This document shows, one piece after another, positions 1 through 7,555 of a DNA stretch of 14,765 nucleotides. The first letter of the stretch is position 1. Every line of letters begins with the position of its first letter. The notes beneath the pieces were generated by a model. The model saw only the letters and a list, made by a program, of their open reading frames with translations. It did no database searches and had not been told where the DNA came from. This DNA comes from Bacteroidales bacterium (GTDB taxonomy: Bacteria; Bacteroidota; Bacteroidia; Bacteroidales; WCHB1-69), in the NCBI GenBank assembly GCA_031266895.1, contig JAISAD010000173.1:1-14765 (forward strand). The letters run 5' to 3'. The translations under genes and the position numbers were made by a program.

Positions 1-2952
1 AAGCAGGAGTGGCTTAAAACATCGGCCGAAATGGCAGCTATTTTTCCCGATTTTCCGGAAGCATTGGCCAATACCCAAAAAATTGCCGATAAAGTAGAGT
101 TCTATTCTATCAATCATAAACCTATTATGCCCATTTTCGATATTCCTGAAACCTTTGCTACCGAAGCATCATATCGGCAAAAATATACGCTTGAAATGCT
201 GCAAGCCGAGTTTGAACCCAACGGAGAAAACAGGGGATTGATTGAAAAATGGGGTGGTTACGACAAGGCATTGCGTATTAAACTAGAGGCCGATTATCTG
301 CGTGAGCTCACTTACAAAGGAGCCGCAGAACGCTACGGGACACAGCTTTCGGACGAACTGAGAGAACGCATTGATTTTGAGCTGCAAGTAATACGCAATA
401 TGGGTTTTCCGGGCTACTTCCTCATTGTACAGGATTTTATTCAAGCTGCCCGCAACATGGACGTATCGGTAGGTCCCGGTCGCGGGTCGGCTGCCGGATC
501 AGTGGCAGCTTATTGCCTTAAAATTACAGATATAGATCCGTTGAAATATGGCCTGCTGTTTGAGCGTTTTCTTAATCCCGACCGTATTTCACTACCCGAT
601 ATCGACGTTGATTTTGATGATGAAGGGCGCAGTAAAGTGCTTGATTACGTTACCCAAAAATATGGTCAGGATCGAGTGGCACACATTATCACCTACGGTA
701 CCATGGCTACCAAATCAAGCATTAAGGATGTAAATCGCGTGTTGGGTTTTTCGGTAAGCAAAGGCGATCTGCTGGCAAAACTGATACCGGACAAATTTCT
801 CGAAGGCAAGAACATCAAAGCACCAAAAGTCAATATTCCCAACTGTTGTAATCTGGTGCCCGAACTGAAAAAGACACTTGAAAAAGACACGGAAGCGCAA
901 AAAGTGTTTAAATATGCCGAACAGTTAGAGGGTACTTTGCGCCAAACCGGAATCCATGCCTGCGGAGTCATTATCGGCGCTGACGACATTATCAATTTTG
1001 TTCCGGTGGCGACCATTGAAGATAAAAGCAAGGAGAAAAGCGACAGATCAGATAAGGATAAGAAAAAAGACAAGGTGCTGGTTACTCAGTACGAGGGTTC
1101 TGTAGTTGAAGATGTAGGGCTGATTAAAATGGACTTTCTGGGGTTGCGAACGCTGACAATTATTAAAGAAACTCTGAAAAATATTAAGCAGACTAAGGGA
1201 ATAGATATTGATATTGACTGTATTCCGATTGATGATCCGCTCACCTATCAGCTTTACAGTGATGGCAACACTGTGGCCATTTTTCAATTTGAATCGCCCG
1301 GAATGCAAAAGTATTTAAAAGAACTGAAGCCCACTGTGTTCGAAGATCTTATTGCGATGAATGCCCTCTATAGACCCGGCCCCATGCAGTATATTCCAAG
1401 TTTTATTGCCCGCAAACATGGGCGCGAATCCATAAGCTACGATTTTCCCATTATGGAAAATCACCTCAAAGAAACCTATGGCATTACCGTCTATCAAGAG
1501 CAAGTCATGCTTTTAAGCCGCAAACTGGCCGGTTTTACACGCGGTCAATCCGATGAATTGCGCAAGGCCATGGGTAAAAAACAGGTAGATAAAATGGCGG
1601 CACTGAAGGTGAAATTTTTGGATGGCGCCATCCAAAACGGCTTTAAGCCTAAGGAAAAGGTAGAAAAAATATGGAAAGACTGGGCTGAATTTGCCAACTA
1701 TGCTTTCAACAAATCTCATGCAACCTGCTATTCGCTAATTTCATACCAAACCGCATACTTGAAAGCACACTATCCCGCCGAATTTCTGGCAGCCAACTTG
1801 ACCAACAATTTGGGTAGCATTGACCATATTACCATACTTACCGAAGATGCTAAAAAGCTGGGGATTGAAGTATTAGGACCTAATATTAACGAGTCAGGAA
1901 TCAATTTTGCAGTTACGAAAGACGGTCATATCCGGTTCGGGCTGGGAGCTCTTAAAGGAGTGGGAGAATCGGCCGCCTCAGAAATTATCCAAGAACGTGA
2001 GATGAATGGGGCGTTCCGCGATATTTTCAATTTTGTAGAACGCGTTAATTTGCGCAGTTGCAATAAGAAAAATATTGAATCGCTGGCTTACGGCGGTGCT
2101 TTTGACTGTTTCACAAATGTAGATCGATCTCAATACTTTGCCTTTGATAATGAGAACAAGTCGTATATTGAAAAACTGATTGCATTTGGCAGCAAGTCGC
2201 AGCAAAACAAAAACTCCAATCAGATCTCCATTTTCGACGATGCTCCCGAAGAGGAGCGCCTTGCTACACCCGAAATACCGCAATGCGAACCTTGGAATAT
2301 TGTGCAACGACTTGGCTTTGAACGCGAAGTAGCCGGGTTTTACATCTCCGGGCATCCGTTAGATCCCTATAAGTTAGTGATTGACAATTATACTACGACG
2401 ACCATTGCAGAGCTGAACAAAAAAGAGAATCTCTACAAAATGATGAATAAAAATCTCCGGCTTGCCGCTATAGTAACTTCGGTACAATCGCTGCTTACCA
2501 AAACAGGCAAAGAGTATGGCCGCATTGTGTTCGACGATTACACCGGCAACTACAGCTGGAACATTTTCAGTGAGCCATTTTTAAAACACAAACATCTTTT
2601 TGAACCCGGCAAACAGCTTTTCATCAAAGCGGTAGTGGAAGAGCGTGCATTCGGGCAGCCCGGCGAGCCGGATTTGCGACTGAAAGAGGCTTTTTTGCTG
2701 GAAGAGGCATGTCAAAAGATGTGTCGTGAAGTGGAACTTACCCTTAATGTGAAATTTATTGATACCCACATTGCGCACCAGCTCAAAGAGGCCGTTGATA
2801 ATGCCAAAGGGGAAAAGGTGTTGAAAATAACTCTTATTTCGCATGATCAAAAGTTTAAACTTGATTTCGGTAACTACAGACAAACTGTTGATCCTGAAAA
2901 ATTTGCCAAACAGTTGCGTTTAAGTATTCCATATCGATTGAAACTGAAATAA
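1..2952 (+). CDS. dnaE: DNA polymerase III subunit alpha, 5' end missing
   Basis: This is the catalytic subunit of the replicative DNA polymerase (C-family). The frame is open from base 1, so the ATG at 31 is internal; 983 residues are visible and the N-terminal PHP domain is mostly outside the window. Residue numbers here count from base 1. The palm carries PDIDVDF with the catalytic Asp pair at 200 and 202, and the third acidic residue is Asp378 in KMDFLGL. The fingers contain YRPGPMQYIPSF and the FNKSHATCYSLISYQTAYLK region. A helix-hairpin-helix (GLGALKGVGES) lies near 647-657. A good internal beta-clamp motif, QISIF, sits at 741-745. An OB-fold follows from about 818 to 900. A Lys/Asp-rich insertion (341-358) precedes the third catalytic segment. 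The gene is convergent with the hydrogenase unit. Identity is very secure. Confidence 0.97.
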   Translation, partial: KQEWLKTSAEMAAIFPDFPEALANTQKIADKVEFYSINHKPIMPIFDIPETFATEASYRQKYTLEMLQAEFEPNGENRGLIEKWGGYDKALRIKLEADYLRELTYKGAAERYGTQLSDELRERIDFELQVIRNMGFPGYFLIVQDFIQAARNMDVSVGPGRGSAAGSVAAYCLKITDIDPLKYGLLFERFLNPDRISLPDIDVDFDDEGRSKVLDYVTQKYGQDRVAHIITYGTMATKSSIKDVNRVLGFSVSKGDLLAKLIPDKFLEGKNIKAPKVNIPNCCNLVPELKKTLEKDTEAQKVFKYAEQLEGTLRQTGIHACGVIIGADDIINFVPVATIEDKSKEKSDRSDKDKKKDKVLVTQYEGSVVEDVGLIKMDFLGLRTLTIIKETLKNIKQTKGIDIDIDCIPIDDPLTYQLYSDGNTVAIFQFESPGMQKYLKELKPTVFEDLIAMNALYRPGPMQYIPSFIARKHGRESISYDFPIMENHLKETYGITVYQEQVMLLSRKLAGFTRGQSDELRKAMGKKQVDKMAALKVKFLDGAIQNGFKPKEKVEKIWKDWAEFANYAFNKSHATCYSLISYQTAYLKAHYPAEFLAANLTNNLGSIDHITILTEDAKKLGIEVLGPNINESGINFAVTKDGHIRFGLGALKGVGESAASEIIQEREMNGAFRDIFNFVERVNLRSCNKKNIESLAYGGAFDCFTNVDRSQYFAFDNENKSYIEKLIAFGSKSQQNKNSNQISIFDDAPEEERLATPEIPQCEPWNIVQRLGFEREVAGFYISGHPLDPYKLVIDNYTTTTIAELNKKENLYKMMNKNLRLAAIVTSVQSLLTKTGKEYGRIVFDDYTGNYSWNIFSEPFLKHKHLFEPGKQLFIKAVVEERAFGQPGEPDLRLKEAFLLEEACQKMCREVELTLNVKFIDTHIAHQLKEAVDNAKGEKVLKITLISHDQKFKLDFGNYRQTVDPEKFAKQLRLSIPYRLKLK

Positions 2953-2982
2953 ATGTTTTGCCCCGCCTTTAAATAGTTCATT

Positions 2983-3015
2983 AAAAAAGGGCGTCGATTT
3001 TGTAAACCGGCACCC
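2983..3015 (-). terminator. Rho-independent terminator of the hydrogenase unit
   Basis: Read on the minus strand, GGGTGCCG (3015-3008) pairs with CGACGCCC (2996-2989). Seven of eight positions pair, including one G-U, with a C/A mismatch, around an 11-base loop. Six T follow at 2988-2983. It begins 23 bases after the stop of the NuoE-like gene, as expected for the end of that transcript. No comparable T-tract follows in the plus direction, so it does not obviously serve dnaE. The only plus-strand candidate for dnaE is a poorer bulged stem, CGCCTTT with AAAGGGCG, at 2964-2993. Confidence 0.6.
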
Positions 3016-3037
3016 CAAAAAAGCTACAACTTTCATT

Positions 3038-3526
3038 TTATCCAAGTTTACGGGTCTCTTCGATGATGACTTTCACATCATCGGCAGCAAGGCGGCCATG
3101 TACCTTTTCCCCGATAAGGGCTACGGGGGCTAATCCGCATGCTCCAACACAACGAAGCGAAGCCAGAGAAAACTCGCCGTCAGGACCCGTTTCTCCTACC
3201 CCAATGCCCAATTGCGTCTTAAATTCGTCCAACACCTTTTCTGCACCACGCACGTAGCAGGCCGTTCCCATACATACCGAAACAGGATACTTGCCTTTCG
3301 GTATCATGGAGAAAAAGGAGTAAAACGACACTACTCCATAAACTTTTGCGGTAGGGATATGCAGATTTTGAGCAATTACCTCCTGCGCTTCAGCAGGAAG
3401 GTAGCCAAGGAAATTCTGCGTCTGATGCAACACATTTATCAATTCCCCCGGATTATTATTAAAAGACCGGCATATTGCTTCAATCTTTTCTCTGTTTTCT
3501 TGTCTTATTTTAATTCTTACTGGCAT
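3038..3526 (-). CDS. NuoE/HndA-like [2Fe-2S] subunit of an [FeFe] hydrogenase
   Basis: This 162-residue protein belongs to the 24-kDa (NuoE / HndA / HydC) thioredoxin-fold ferredoxin family. It has the family's helical N-terminal part (about 10-75, with the PTAKVYGVVSFYSFF segment) and then the cluster domain. The four ligands are Cys85, Cys90, Cys126 and Cys130, in the usual C-x4-C ... C-x3-C arrangement (VCMGTAC and RCVGACG). Length is normal for the family. It begins 33 bases after the hydrogenase stop codon on the same strand, so the two are almost certainly co-transcribed. In known HydABC and Hnd complexes this subunit passes electrons between the flavin/NAD subunit and the catalytic subunit. 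No NuoF-like gene is present in this locus. The assignment to a hydrogenase rather than complex I rests on that neighbour. Confidence 0.93.
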   Translation of the reverse strand: MPVRIKIRQENREKIEAICRSFNNNPGELINVLHQTQNFLGYLPAEAQEVIAQNLHIPTAKVYGVVSFYSFFSMIPKGKYPVSVCMGTACYVRGAEKVLDEFKTQLGIGVGETGPDGEFSLASLRCVGACGLAPVALIGEKVHGRLAADDVKVIIEETRKLG

Positions 3527-3559
3527 AACTTAAAGATTTTAAGAAATTAATAAAATACG

Positions 3560-5341
3560 CTACTTTTTGTCAAGGTCAATTTCGATGACCGGTTTTTTAT
3601 CAAAGTAATGGGTATGCAGCAATTCATGAGATTTGTGCCCGCAAGGATTACCCAGAAACTCTTTGTAAAGAGTCTGAATAGAGGGATTTTCATGAGATTT
3701 GCGAATAGGCATGCTCCTGTCTGTTTTATAAATAGCTTCCCAGCGCGCTTTGATAATGTCGCTGTTTCCATGATGCAGAGGCTGACCACCACCATCAATA
3801 CAGCCGCCCGGACAAGCCATTACTTCTATGGCATGGAATTGGCTTTCGCCGCGCTCTACCTGTTCGAGCAGTTTGCGGGCATTGCTCAAGCCGTGCGCAA
3901 TACCGATATTGATTTTGGTACCGTTCATGTCAATTGTAGCTGCTCTGATGCCCTCCAACCCGCGCAACTCTTCAAAATCTACCTTATCCAGCGTTTTGCC
4001 TGTAAAAACTTCATAAGCAGTACGGCAAGCGGCTTCGATAACTCCGCCGGTAGTGCCAAAAATAACGCCTGCACCGGTCGATTCGCCCAGAGGAGAGTCG
4101 AAAGACGCCTCTTCAAGCGAAGCAAAATCAATATTGGCCTGTTTAATCAGGTGCGCCAGCTCGCGTGTGGTAATGGAATAGTCCACATCAGGATTTCCAT
4201 TTACAGCAAATTCATCACGACCGCATTCGTATTTCTTTGCCAGGCACGGCATTACGGAAACCACAATCATATCTTCGCGTTTCACGCCGATTTTGTCGGC
4301 AAAATAAGTTTTCGCAATGGCTCCAAACATTTGTTGCGGTGATTTGGCCGTTGAAGGAATGTCTTTCAACGCGGGAAACTGATATTCAAAGAAGTTTACC
4401 CATGCCGGACAGCAGGAGGTCAGTATCGGCAATTTCACATCCTTATCTCCGTTCAAATACTTGGTCAAGCGGCCCAGCAGTTCCGTCCCCTCTTCCATAA
4501 TGGTAAGGTCGGCACTCCAATCGGTATCAAACACATAATCGAATCCCAACGCCTTGAGGGCAGCGGTAAGCTGACCGGTAACAATGCTTCCGGGAGTCAT
4601 GCCAAACTCTTCGCCGAGCGCCACTCTCACAGCGGGGGCAACCTGTACCACTACCGTCTTCTTTTCATCTGCAATAGAGCGGATTACCTTAGCGGTATGA
4701 TCCACTTCCGTAAGCGCACCCACTGGACAAACAGCAACACATTGCCCGCAAAATGTGCAGGGCGACTGTGCCAGCGTTTGATTGAATGCGGTAGAAACTA
4801 CGGCAGGAAAACCTCTTTCTATAGCCGAGAGCGCACCTACCGTTTGAAAATCGTTACATATGGTTTCGCATCTGCGGCACATGATGCATTTATTCATATC
4901 GCGTATAATGGAGGGAGATACTTCCAACTGGTAAGTCGATTGCTCTCCTTCAAAAGGTATTTCTCTGATTCCAAAGCGAATAGCTAAATTCTGCAATTCG
5001 CAGTTTCCGCTTTTTGAACACTTTAAGCAGTCGGCAGGATGATCGCTCAACAGCAACTCAAGCACGGTACGGCGGGCATTAATAGCTCTGATAGAGTTGG
5101 TGCGCACTACCATTCCCTCCGTAACTTCGGTAACGCAAGCCGGCGCTAAATTGCGGCGTCCCTCTACCTCAACCACACAAATACGGCATCCTCCCGGTTT
5201 ATTATGCACCCCCATTCCCTTTAACTCAAAGTGGCACAGCGTAGGAATATTAATCCCCATTTGCTGCGCAGCTTTTAAAATAGTCGTCCCATTAGGCACT
5301 GCTACCTCTTTGTTATCAATGATTAATTTTACTTGGTCCAT
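3560..5341 (-). CDS. hydA: [FeFe] hydrogenase catalytic subunit, HndD/HydA type
   Basis: This 593-residue cytoplasmic hydrogenase is predicted to catalyse reversible H2 formation with electrons from NAD(P)H and/or ferredoxin. Cluster domains in order: a plant-type [2Fe-2S] ferredoxin (Cys36, 52, 55, 69); the His-Cys3 [4Fe-4S] site (His101, Cys105, 108, 114); and two [4Fe-4S] motifs (Cys152/155/158/162 and Cys195/198/201/205). The H-cluster domain has all three signatures intact: TSCCPAW (308-314), MPCLAKKYE (364-372) and MACPGGCIDGGGQ (508-520). The ligands are Cys311, 366, 510 and 514; Cys310 and Glu372 match the proton-path residues of clostridial CpI. The end of the protein (LLHTHYFDKKP) resembles HndD, and there is no extra C-terminal [2Fe-2S] domain of the Thermotoga HydA kind. 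It is first in a two-gene unit with the NuoE-like gene. The HydEFG maturases it needs are not in the window. Confidence 0.96.
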   Translation of the reverse strand: MDQVKLIIDNKEVAVPNGTTILKAAQQMGINIPTLCHFELKGMGVHNKPGGCRICVVEVEGRRNLAPACVTEVTEGMVVRTNSIRAINARRTVLELLLSDHPADCLKCSKSGNCELQNLAIRFGIREIPFEGEQSTYQLEVSPSIIRDMNKCIMCRRCETICNDFQTVGALSAIERGFPAVVSTAFNQTLAQSPCTFCGQCVAVCPVGALTEVDHTAKVIRSIADEKKTVVVQVAPAVRVALGEEFGMTPGSIVTGQLTAALKALGFDYVFDTDWSADLTIMEEGTELLGRLTKYLNGDKDVKLPILTSCCPAWVNFFEYQFPALKDIPSTAKSPQQMFGAIAKTYFADKIGVKREDMIVVSVMPCLAKKYECGRDEFAVNGNPDVDYSITTRELAHLIKQANIDFASLEEASFDSPLGESTGAGVIFGTTGGVIEAACRTAYEVFTGKTLDKVDFEELRGLEGIRAATIDMNGTKINIGIAHGLSNARKLLEQVERGESQFHAIEVMACPGGCIDGGGQPLHHGNSDIIKARWEAIYKTDRSMPIRKSHENPSIQTLYKEFLGNPCGHKSHELLHTHYFDKKPVIEIDLDKK

Positions 5342-5470
5342 TATTTTTGTTATTATTAGTATGTAGATTTAATTATCTTCTATTTGCATACAAGATAAGA
5401 TTATACGTGTATCTATTGCCTGTTTTTCCAGATAAATTCTGCCTGTTTACTCCAATGTTTTTTAAGGGTG

Positions 5471-5478
5471 CAAAAATA
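5471..5478 (-). promoter_or_regulatory. Bacteroidetes -7 element for hydA
   Basis: On the minus strand the sequence reads TATTTTTG, an exact match to the Bacteroidetes TAnnTTTG -7 consensus, about 130 bases upstream of the hydA ATG. No convincing TTTG -33 box lies 19-21 bases further upstream. This would give a leader of roughly 120 bases. The same octamer occurs before glmM and before the C10 protease gene. Confidence 0.45.
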
Positions 5479-5531
5479 CAACTTTTTATTCAGATATATT
5501 TATTGCTGTAAAATAAACTCTATTAATAGGC

Positions 5532-5551
5532 CGGCAATAAAAAAATTGCCG
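5532..5551 (-). terminator. Perfect 7-bp hairpin downstream of the sorting-tail remnant
   Basis: CGGCAAT (5532-5538) and ATTGCCG (5545-5551) are perfectly complementary around a six-A loop (six T on the minus strand). The hairpin lies 78 bases beyond the stop codon of the minus-strand sorting-tail remnant and just upstream of the hydA promoter, so it could end transcripts from that side. There is no U-tract immediately after the stem in either direction, so classical Rho-independent termination is doubtful. A structural or regulatory role is the alternative. Confidence 0.35.
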
Positions 5552-5629
5552 TTTCAGAAAATTTGGACAAAATCGACAAAAGAAGCGTTCGGGTGAGCCG
5601 GATAAGCATGTAAATATGTCGCGCCCGTT

Positions 5630-5848
5630 TTACTTCGCCACCACAATTTTTCCGCTCTCTATCTGCAGGCCGCTGGCGATTACGCTGTAGATGTAGCTAC
5701 CGGAGGGGATGCCGGAGGTTTCCCAAATCCACTGACCCTGTGCGCCCAGGAGCGAACGGGCGAGGAGCGGGCGGCCGCTCTGGTCGGTAATGGAAAGCTG
5801 GGCTGTGCCTGCAAAGTAATCCGTCAAGCAGGATATATATCGTAAAAT
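5630..5848 (-). pseudogene. Orphan T9SS C-terminal sorting-domain tail (gene remnant)
   Basis: The translated minus strand ends in a typical type A T9SS sorting-domain tail: a beta strand with a D-x-x-G-R-P turn (LSITDQSGRP), then GIPSGSYIYSVIASG, and a basic last strand ending KIVVAK before TAA. Only about 65-70 residues are open. The upstream in-frame stop is TAG at 5849-5851 and there is no ATG; the only candidate start is TTG at 5827. No signal peptide and no cargo domain are present, so this is best read as the 3' remnant of a deleted secreted-protein gene. The first strand of the domain, with its usual YPNP motif, is also absent. The segment is about 60% GC against roughly 23-35% on either side, which suggests origin from a different sequence context. 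A functional short peptide is possible but unlikely. Confidence 0.7.
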
Positions 5849-5922
5849 CTATTTTCGTAACTTGTTGTTGTTTTATTGTTTATAATTGTGTTCAAGATTT
5901 TTTTTCTATTGAGCTTGTTCGA

Positions 5923-5930
5923 CAAAAGTA
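5923..5930 (-). promoter_or_regulatory. Promoter-like -7 element upstream of the sorting-tail remnant
   Basis: The minus strand reads TACTTTTG, matching TAnnTTTG, about 95 bases before the start of the open sorting-tail segment. No TTTG box at the right distance upstream was seen. It may be the surviving promoter of the deleted gene. The AT-rich setting makes chance matches fairly likely. Confidence 0.3.
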
Positions 5931-6091
5931 TAAAAAAAATTAAGAAATATAATTGAAGAAATTAGCGGAATGGAATACGGATCTTTCGAGATGATTGCAA
6001 GTGAAAAATAGGGATATGGAGGCTGGTGTCTGTTTTCTTAAAAAATCTTAAAATCAAATATTGGAACACACAGAATATATTGGTAAAATGC

Positions 6092-6099
6092 TATTTTTG
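6092..6099 (+). promoter_or_regulatory. Bacteroidetes -7 element for glmM
   Basis: TATTTTTG matches the TAnnTTTG -7 consensus exactly. A transcript would start near 6106, about a dozen bases before the ATG at 6119. This argues against the longer in-frame start at 6026, which would place the promoter inside the coding sequence. No clear -33 TTTG was found at the usual distance. Confidence 0.5.
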
Positions 6100-6118
6100 C
6101 GACCCAAAACTTTTATAC

Positions 6119-7513
6119 ATGGCACTTATTAAATCAATTTCTGGCATCAGAGGTACAATTGGTGGGATTGCGGGTGAAAATTTTACCCCTGTGGATATTG
6201 TAAAATTTACCGCTGCATTTGCCGCATTATTGCAAAAACAATTACAAAAAGAGACTCCTTTGACAATAGTAGTGGGACGCGATGCTCGCATTTCTGGCGA
6301 ATTGGTGAGCAGGCTGGTGTGCACTACCCTGCAAAGTATGGGGATTAATGTAATTGACACAGGGCTTTCTACTACCCCAACAGTAGAGATGTCGGTTACG
6401 CATCTGGCAGCCGATGCTGGCATTATCATTACAGCAAGCCATAATCCGATGGAATGGAACGCCCTGAAAATGCTGAAAAACAATGGGGAATTTATTTCTG
6501 GAGATGAAGCATGCGAATTGTTGAATATTGTTGATAAGGAACAATATACGTTTTCTAATATTGCTAATTTAGGCAGTTACATCACGTATGAAACAGCCAT
6601 TGATGACCATATTGATGCTATTTTAAAGCTTCCATTAGTGGCTACGAAAGAGATTGAAAAGGCCAATTTTAAGGTAGCGCTTGACTGCGTGCATTCCACC
6701 GGCGGTTTGGCATTGCCTCGTTTGCTGGAAAGGCTGGGTGTGAACAAGATAAAAACTCTTTACGGAGAACCTACCGGACATTTTCCGCATAATCCGGAGC
6801 CACTGCCCGAACATCTTTACAAAATTGCAGAAGTAATGCAAAAAGGAATTTTCGATGTGGGTTTTGTGGTAGATCCTGACGTGGACAGGCTGTCTATTGT
6901 AGATGAAAATGGCAACATGTTCGGCGAAGAATACACATTGGTGACAGTAGCCGACTATGTGTTGCAACACACCAAAGGCAATACGGTGTCAAATCTTTCT
7001 TCAACCCGAGCTTTGCGCGATATTTCGGAGAAATATGATGTGCAATACAGCGTCTCAGCCGTAGGCGAAGTGAACGTAATAACTCAAATGAAAGCCACTA
7101 ATGCCATAATTGGTGGCGAGGGCAACGGCGGCATTATCTATCCCGAATTACACTATGGACGCGATGCTCTTGCAGGTATCGCTCTCTTTTTAAGTTACTT
7201 GGCTAAATCGGGCAAAAGCTGTTCGCAACTGCGTCGGCAATATCCGGAATATTTCATTTCCAAAAATAAAATTGTATTGCAACCCGACATGAATATTCCG
7301 ACTATTTTACAGGCTATTGCCGAAAAATACAGTGATTACAAAGTCAGTACGATCGATGGTGTAAAAATTGATTTTGAAGAAAATTGGGTACATTTGCGCC
7401 GTTCTAATACCGAACCTGTTATTAGGATTTATGCGGAAGCTAAAGCTTTACCCATTGCGGAAAATTTGGCTAAAAAATTGATGTCGGATATTAGTGAAGT
7501 TCTAAAGAAATGA
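6119..7513 (+). CDS. glmM: Phosphoglucosamine mutase family protein
   Basis: This 464-residue alpha-D-phosphohexomutase probably converts glucosamine-6-phosphate to glucosamine-1-phosphate for UDP-GlcNAc, peptidoglycan and LPS synthesis. The four signature loops are present: the phosphoserine loop TASHNP (Ser107), the metal loop DPDVDR (Asp252, 254, 256), the sugar-specificity loop GEGNGG (333-338) and the phosphate-binding loop RRSNTEPVIR (427-436). The start at 6119 gives MALIKSISGIRGTIGG, which fits the family N-terminus; the frame stays open upstream to 6026, but that extension has no family resemblance and contains the likely promoter. The sugar loop differs from the GEQSGH seen in most bacterial GlmM and resembles the form seen in Bacteroidetes and archaeal homologues. 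A phosphomannomutase or phosphoglucomutase activity therefore cannot be ruled out. It is apparently transcribed alone. Confidence 0.9.
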   Translation: MALIKSISGIRGTIGGIAGENFTPVDIVKFTAAFAALLQKQLQKETPLTIVVGRDARISGELVSRLVCTTLQSMGINVIDTGLSTTPTVEMSVTHLAADAGIIITASHNPMEWNALKMLKNNGEFISGDEACELLNIVDKEQYTFSNIANLGSYITYETAIDDHIDAILKLPLVATKEIEKANFKVALDCVHSTGGLALPRLLERLGVNKIKTLYGEPTGHFPHNPEPLPEHLYKIAEVMQKGIFDVGFVVDPDVDRLSIVDENGNMFGEEYTLVTVADYVLQHTKGNTVSNLSSTRALRDISEKYDVQYSVSAVGEVNVITQMKATNAIIGGEGNGGIIYPELHYGRDALAGIALFLSYLAKSGKSCSQLRRQYPEYFISKNKIVLQPDMNIPTILQAIAEKYSDYKVSTIDGVKIDFEENWVHLRRSNTEPVIRIYAEAKALPIAENLAKKLMSDISEVLKK

Positions 7514-7519
7514 AATATC

Positions 7520-7555
7520 AGGCAGGTTGCTTTAATGCCTATCCTTCTTTTTGAA
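7520..7555 (+). terminator. Weak terminator after glmM
   Basis: AGGCA (7520-7524) can pair with TGCCT (7536-7540), with an 11-base loop, and is followed by a T-rich stretch (ATCCTTCTTTTT). The stem is only 5 bp and its 3' arm overlaps the stop codon of the convergent nth gene. It is a plausible but weak terminator between convergent genes. Confidence 0.3.

Larger units (their letters stand above)
5342..6118. other. 777-base region without an intact gene
   Basis: The region separates the divergent hydA and glmM genes. From left to right it holds the hydA leader and promoter (5342-5480), a perfect 10-base palindrome CTATTAATAG (5520-5529), an A6-loop hairpin (5532-5551), and a GC-rich T9SS sorting-tail remnant on the minus strand (5630-5848). 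It continues with a minus-strand promoter-like element (5923-5930), about 150 bases of AT-rich sequence in which I see nothing definite, and the glmM promoter (6092-6099). By hand count GC is 119 of 200 in 5631-5830 but 23 of 100 in 5841-5940. No tRNA, transposase or riboswitch was recognised. Confidence 0.75.

Noticed and set aside
693..1073. Open frame antisense to dnaE
   Set aside because: It is contained within conserved dnaE sequence, including the region leading to the active site, and has no recognisable protein features.
3608..4342. Long open frame (244 residues) on the plus strand opposite hydA
   Set aside because: It lies wholly antisense to a hydrogenase gene with every motif intact, and its translation has low-complexity, non-family character. 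It is a by-product of codon use on the other strand.
5600..5625. Short inverted repeat around GCATGTAAATATGTC as a possible attachment or operator site
   Set aside because: The pairing is short and imperfect, and it falls in the 3' flank of the remnant. Nothing else supports a site.
6026..6118. N-terminal extension of glmM from the ATG at 6026
   Set aside because: The extension has no similarity to phosphohexomutases and contains the TATTTTTG promoter element. The ATG at 6119 gives the conserved family start.
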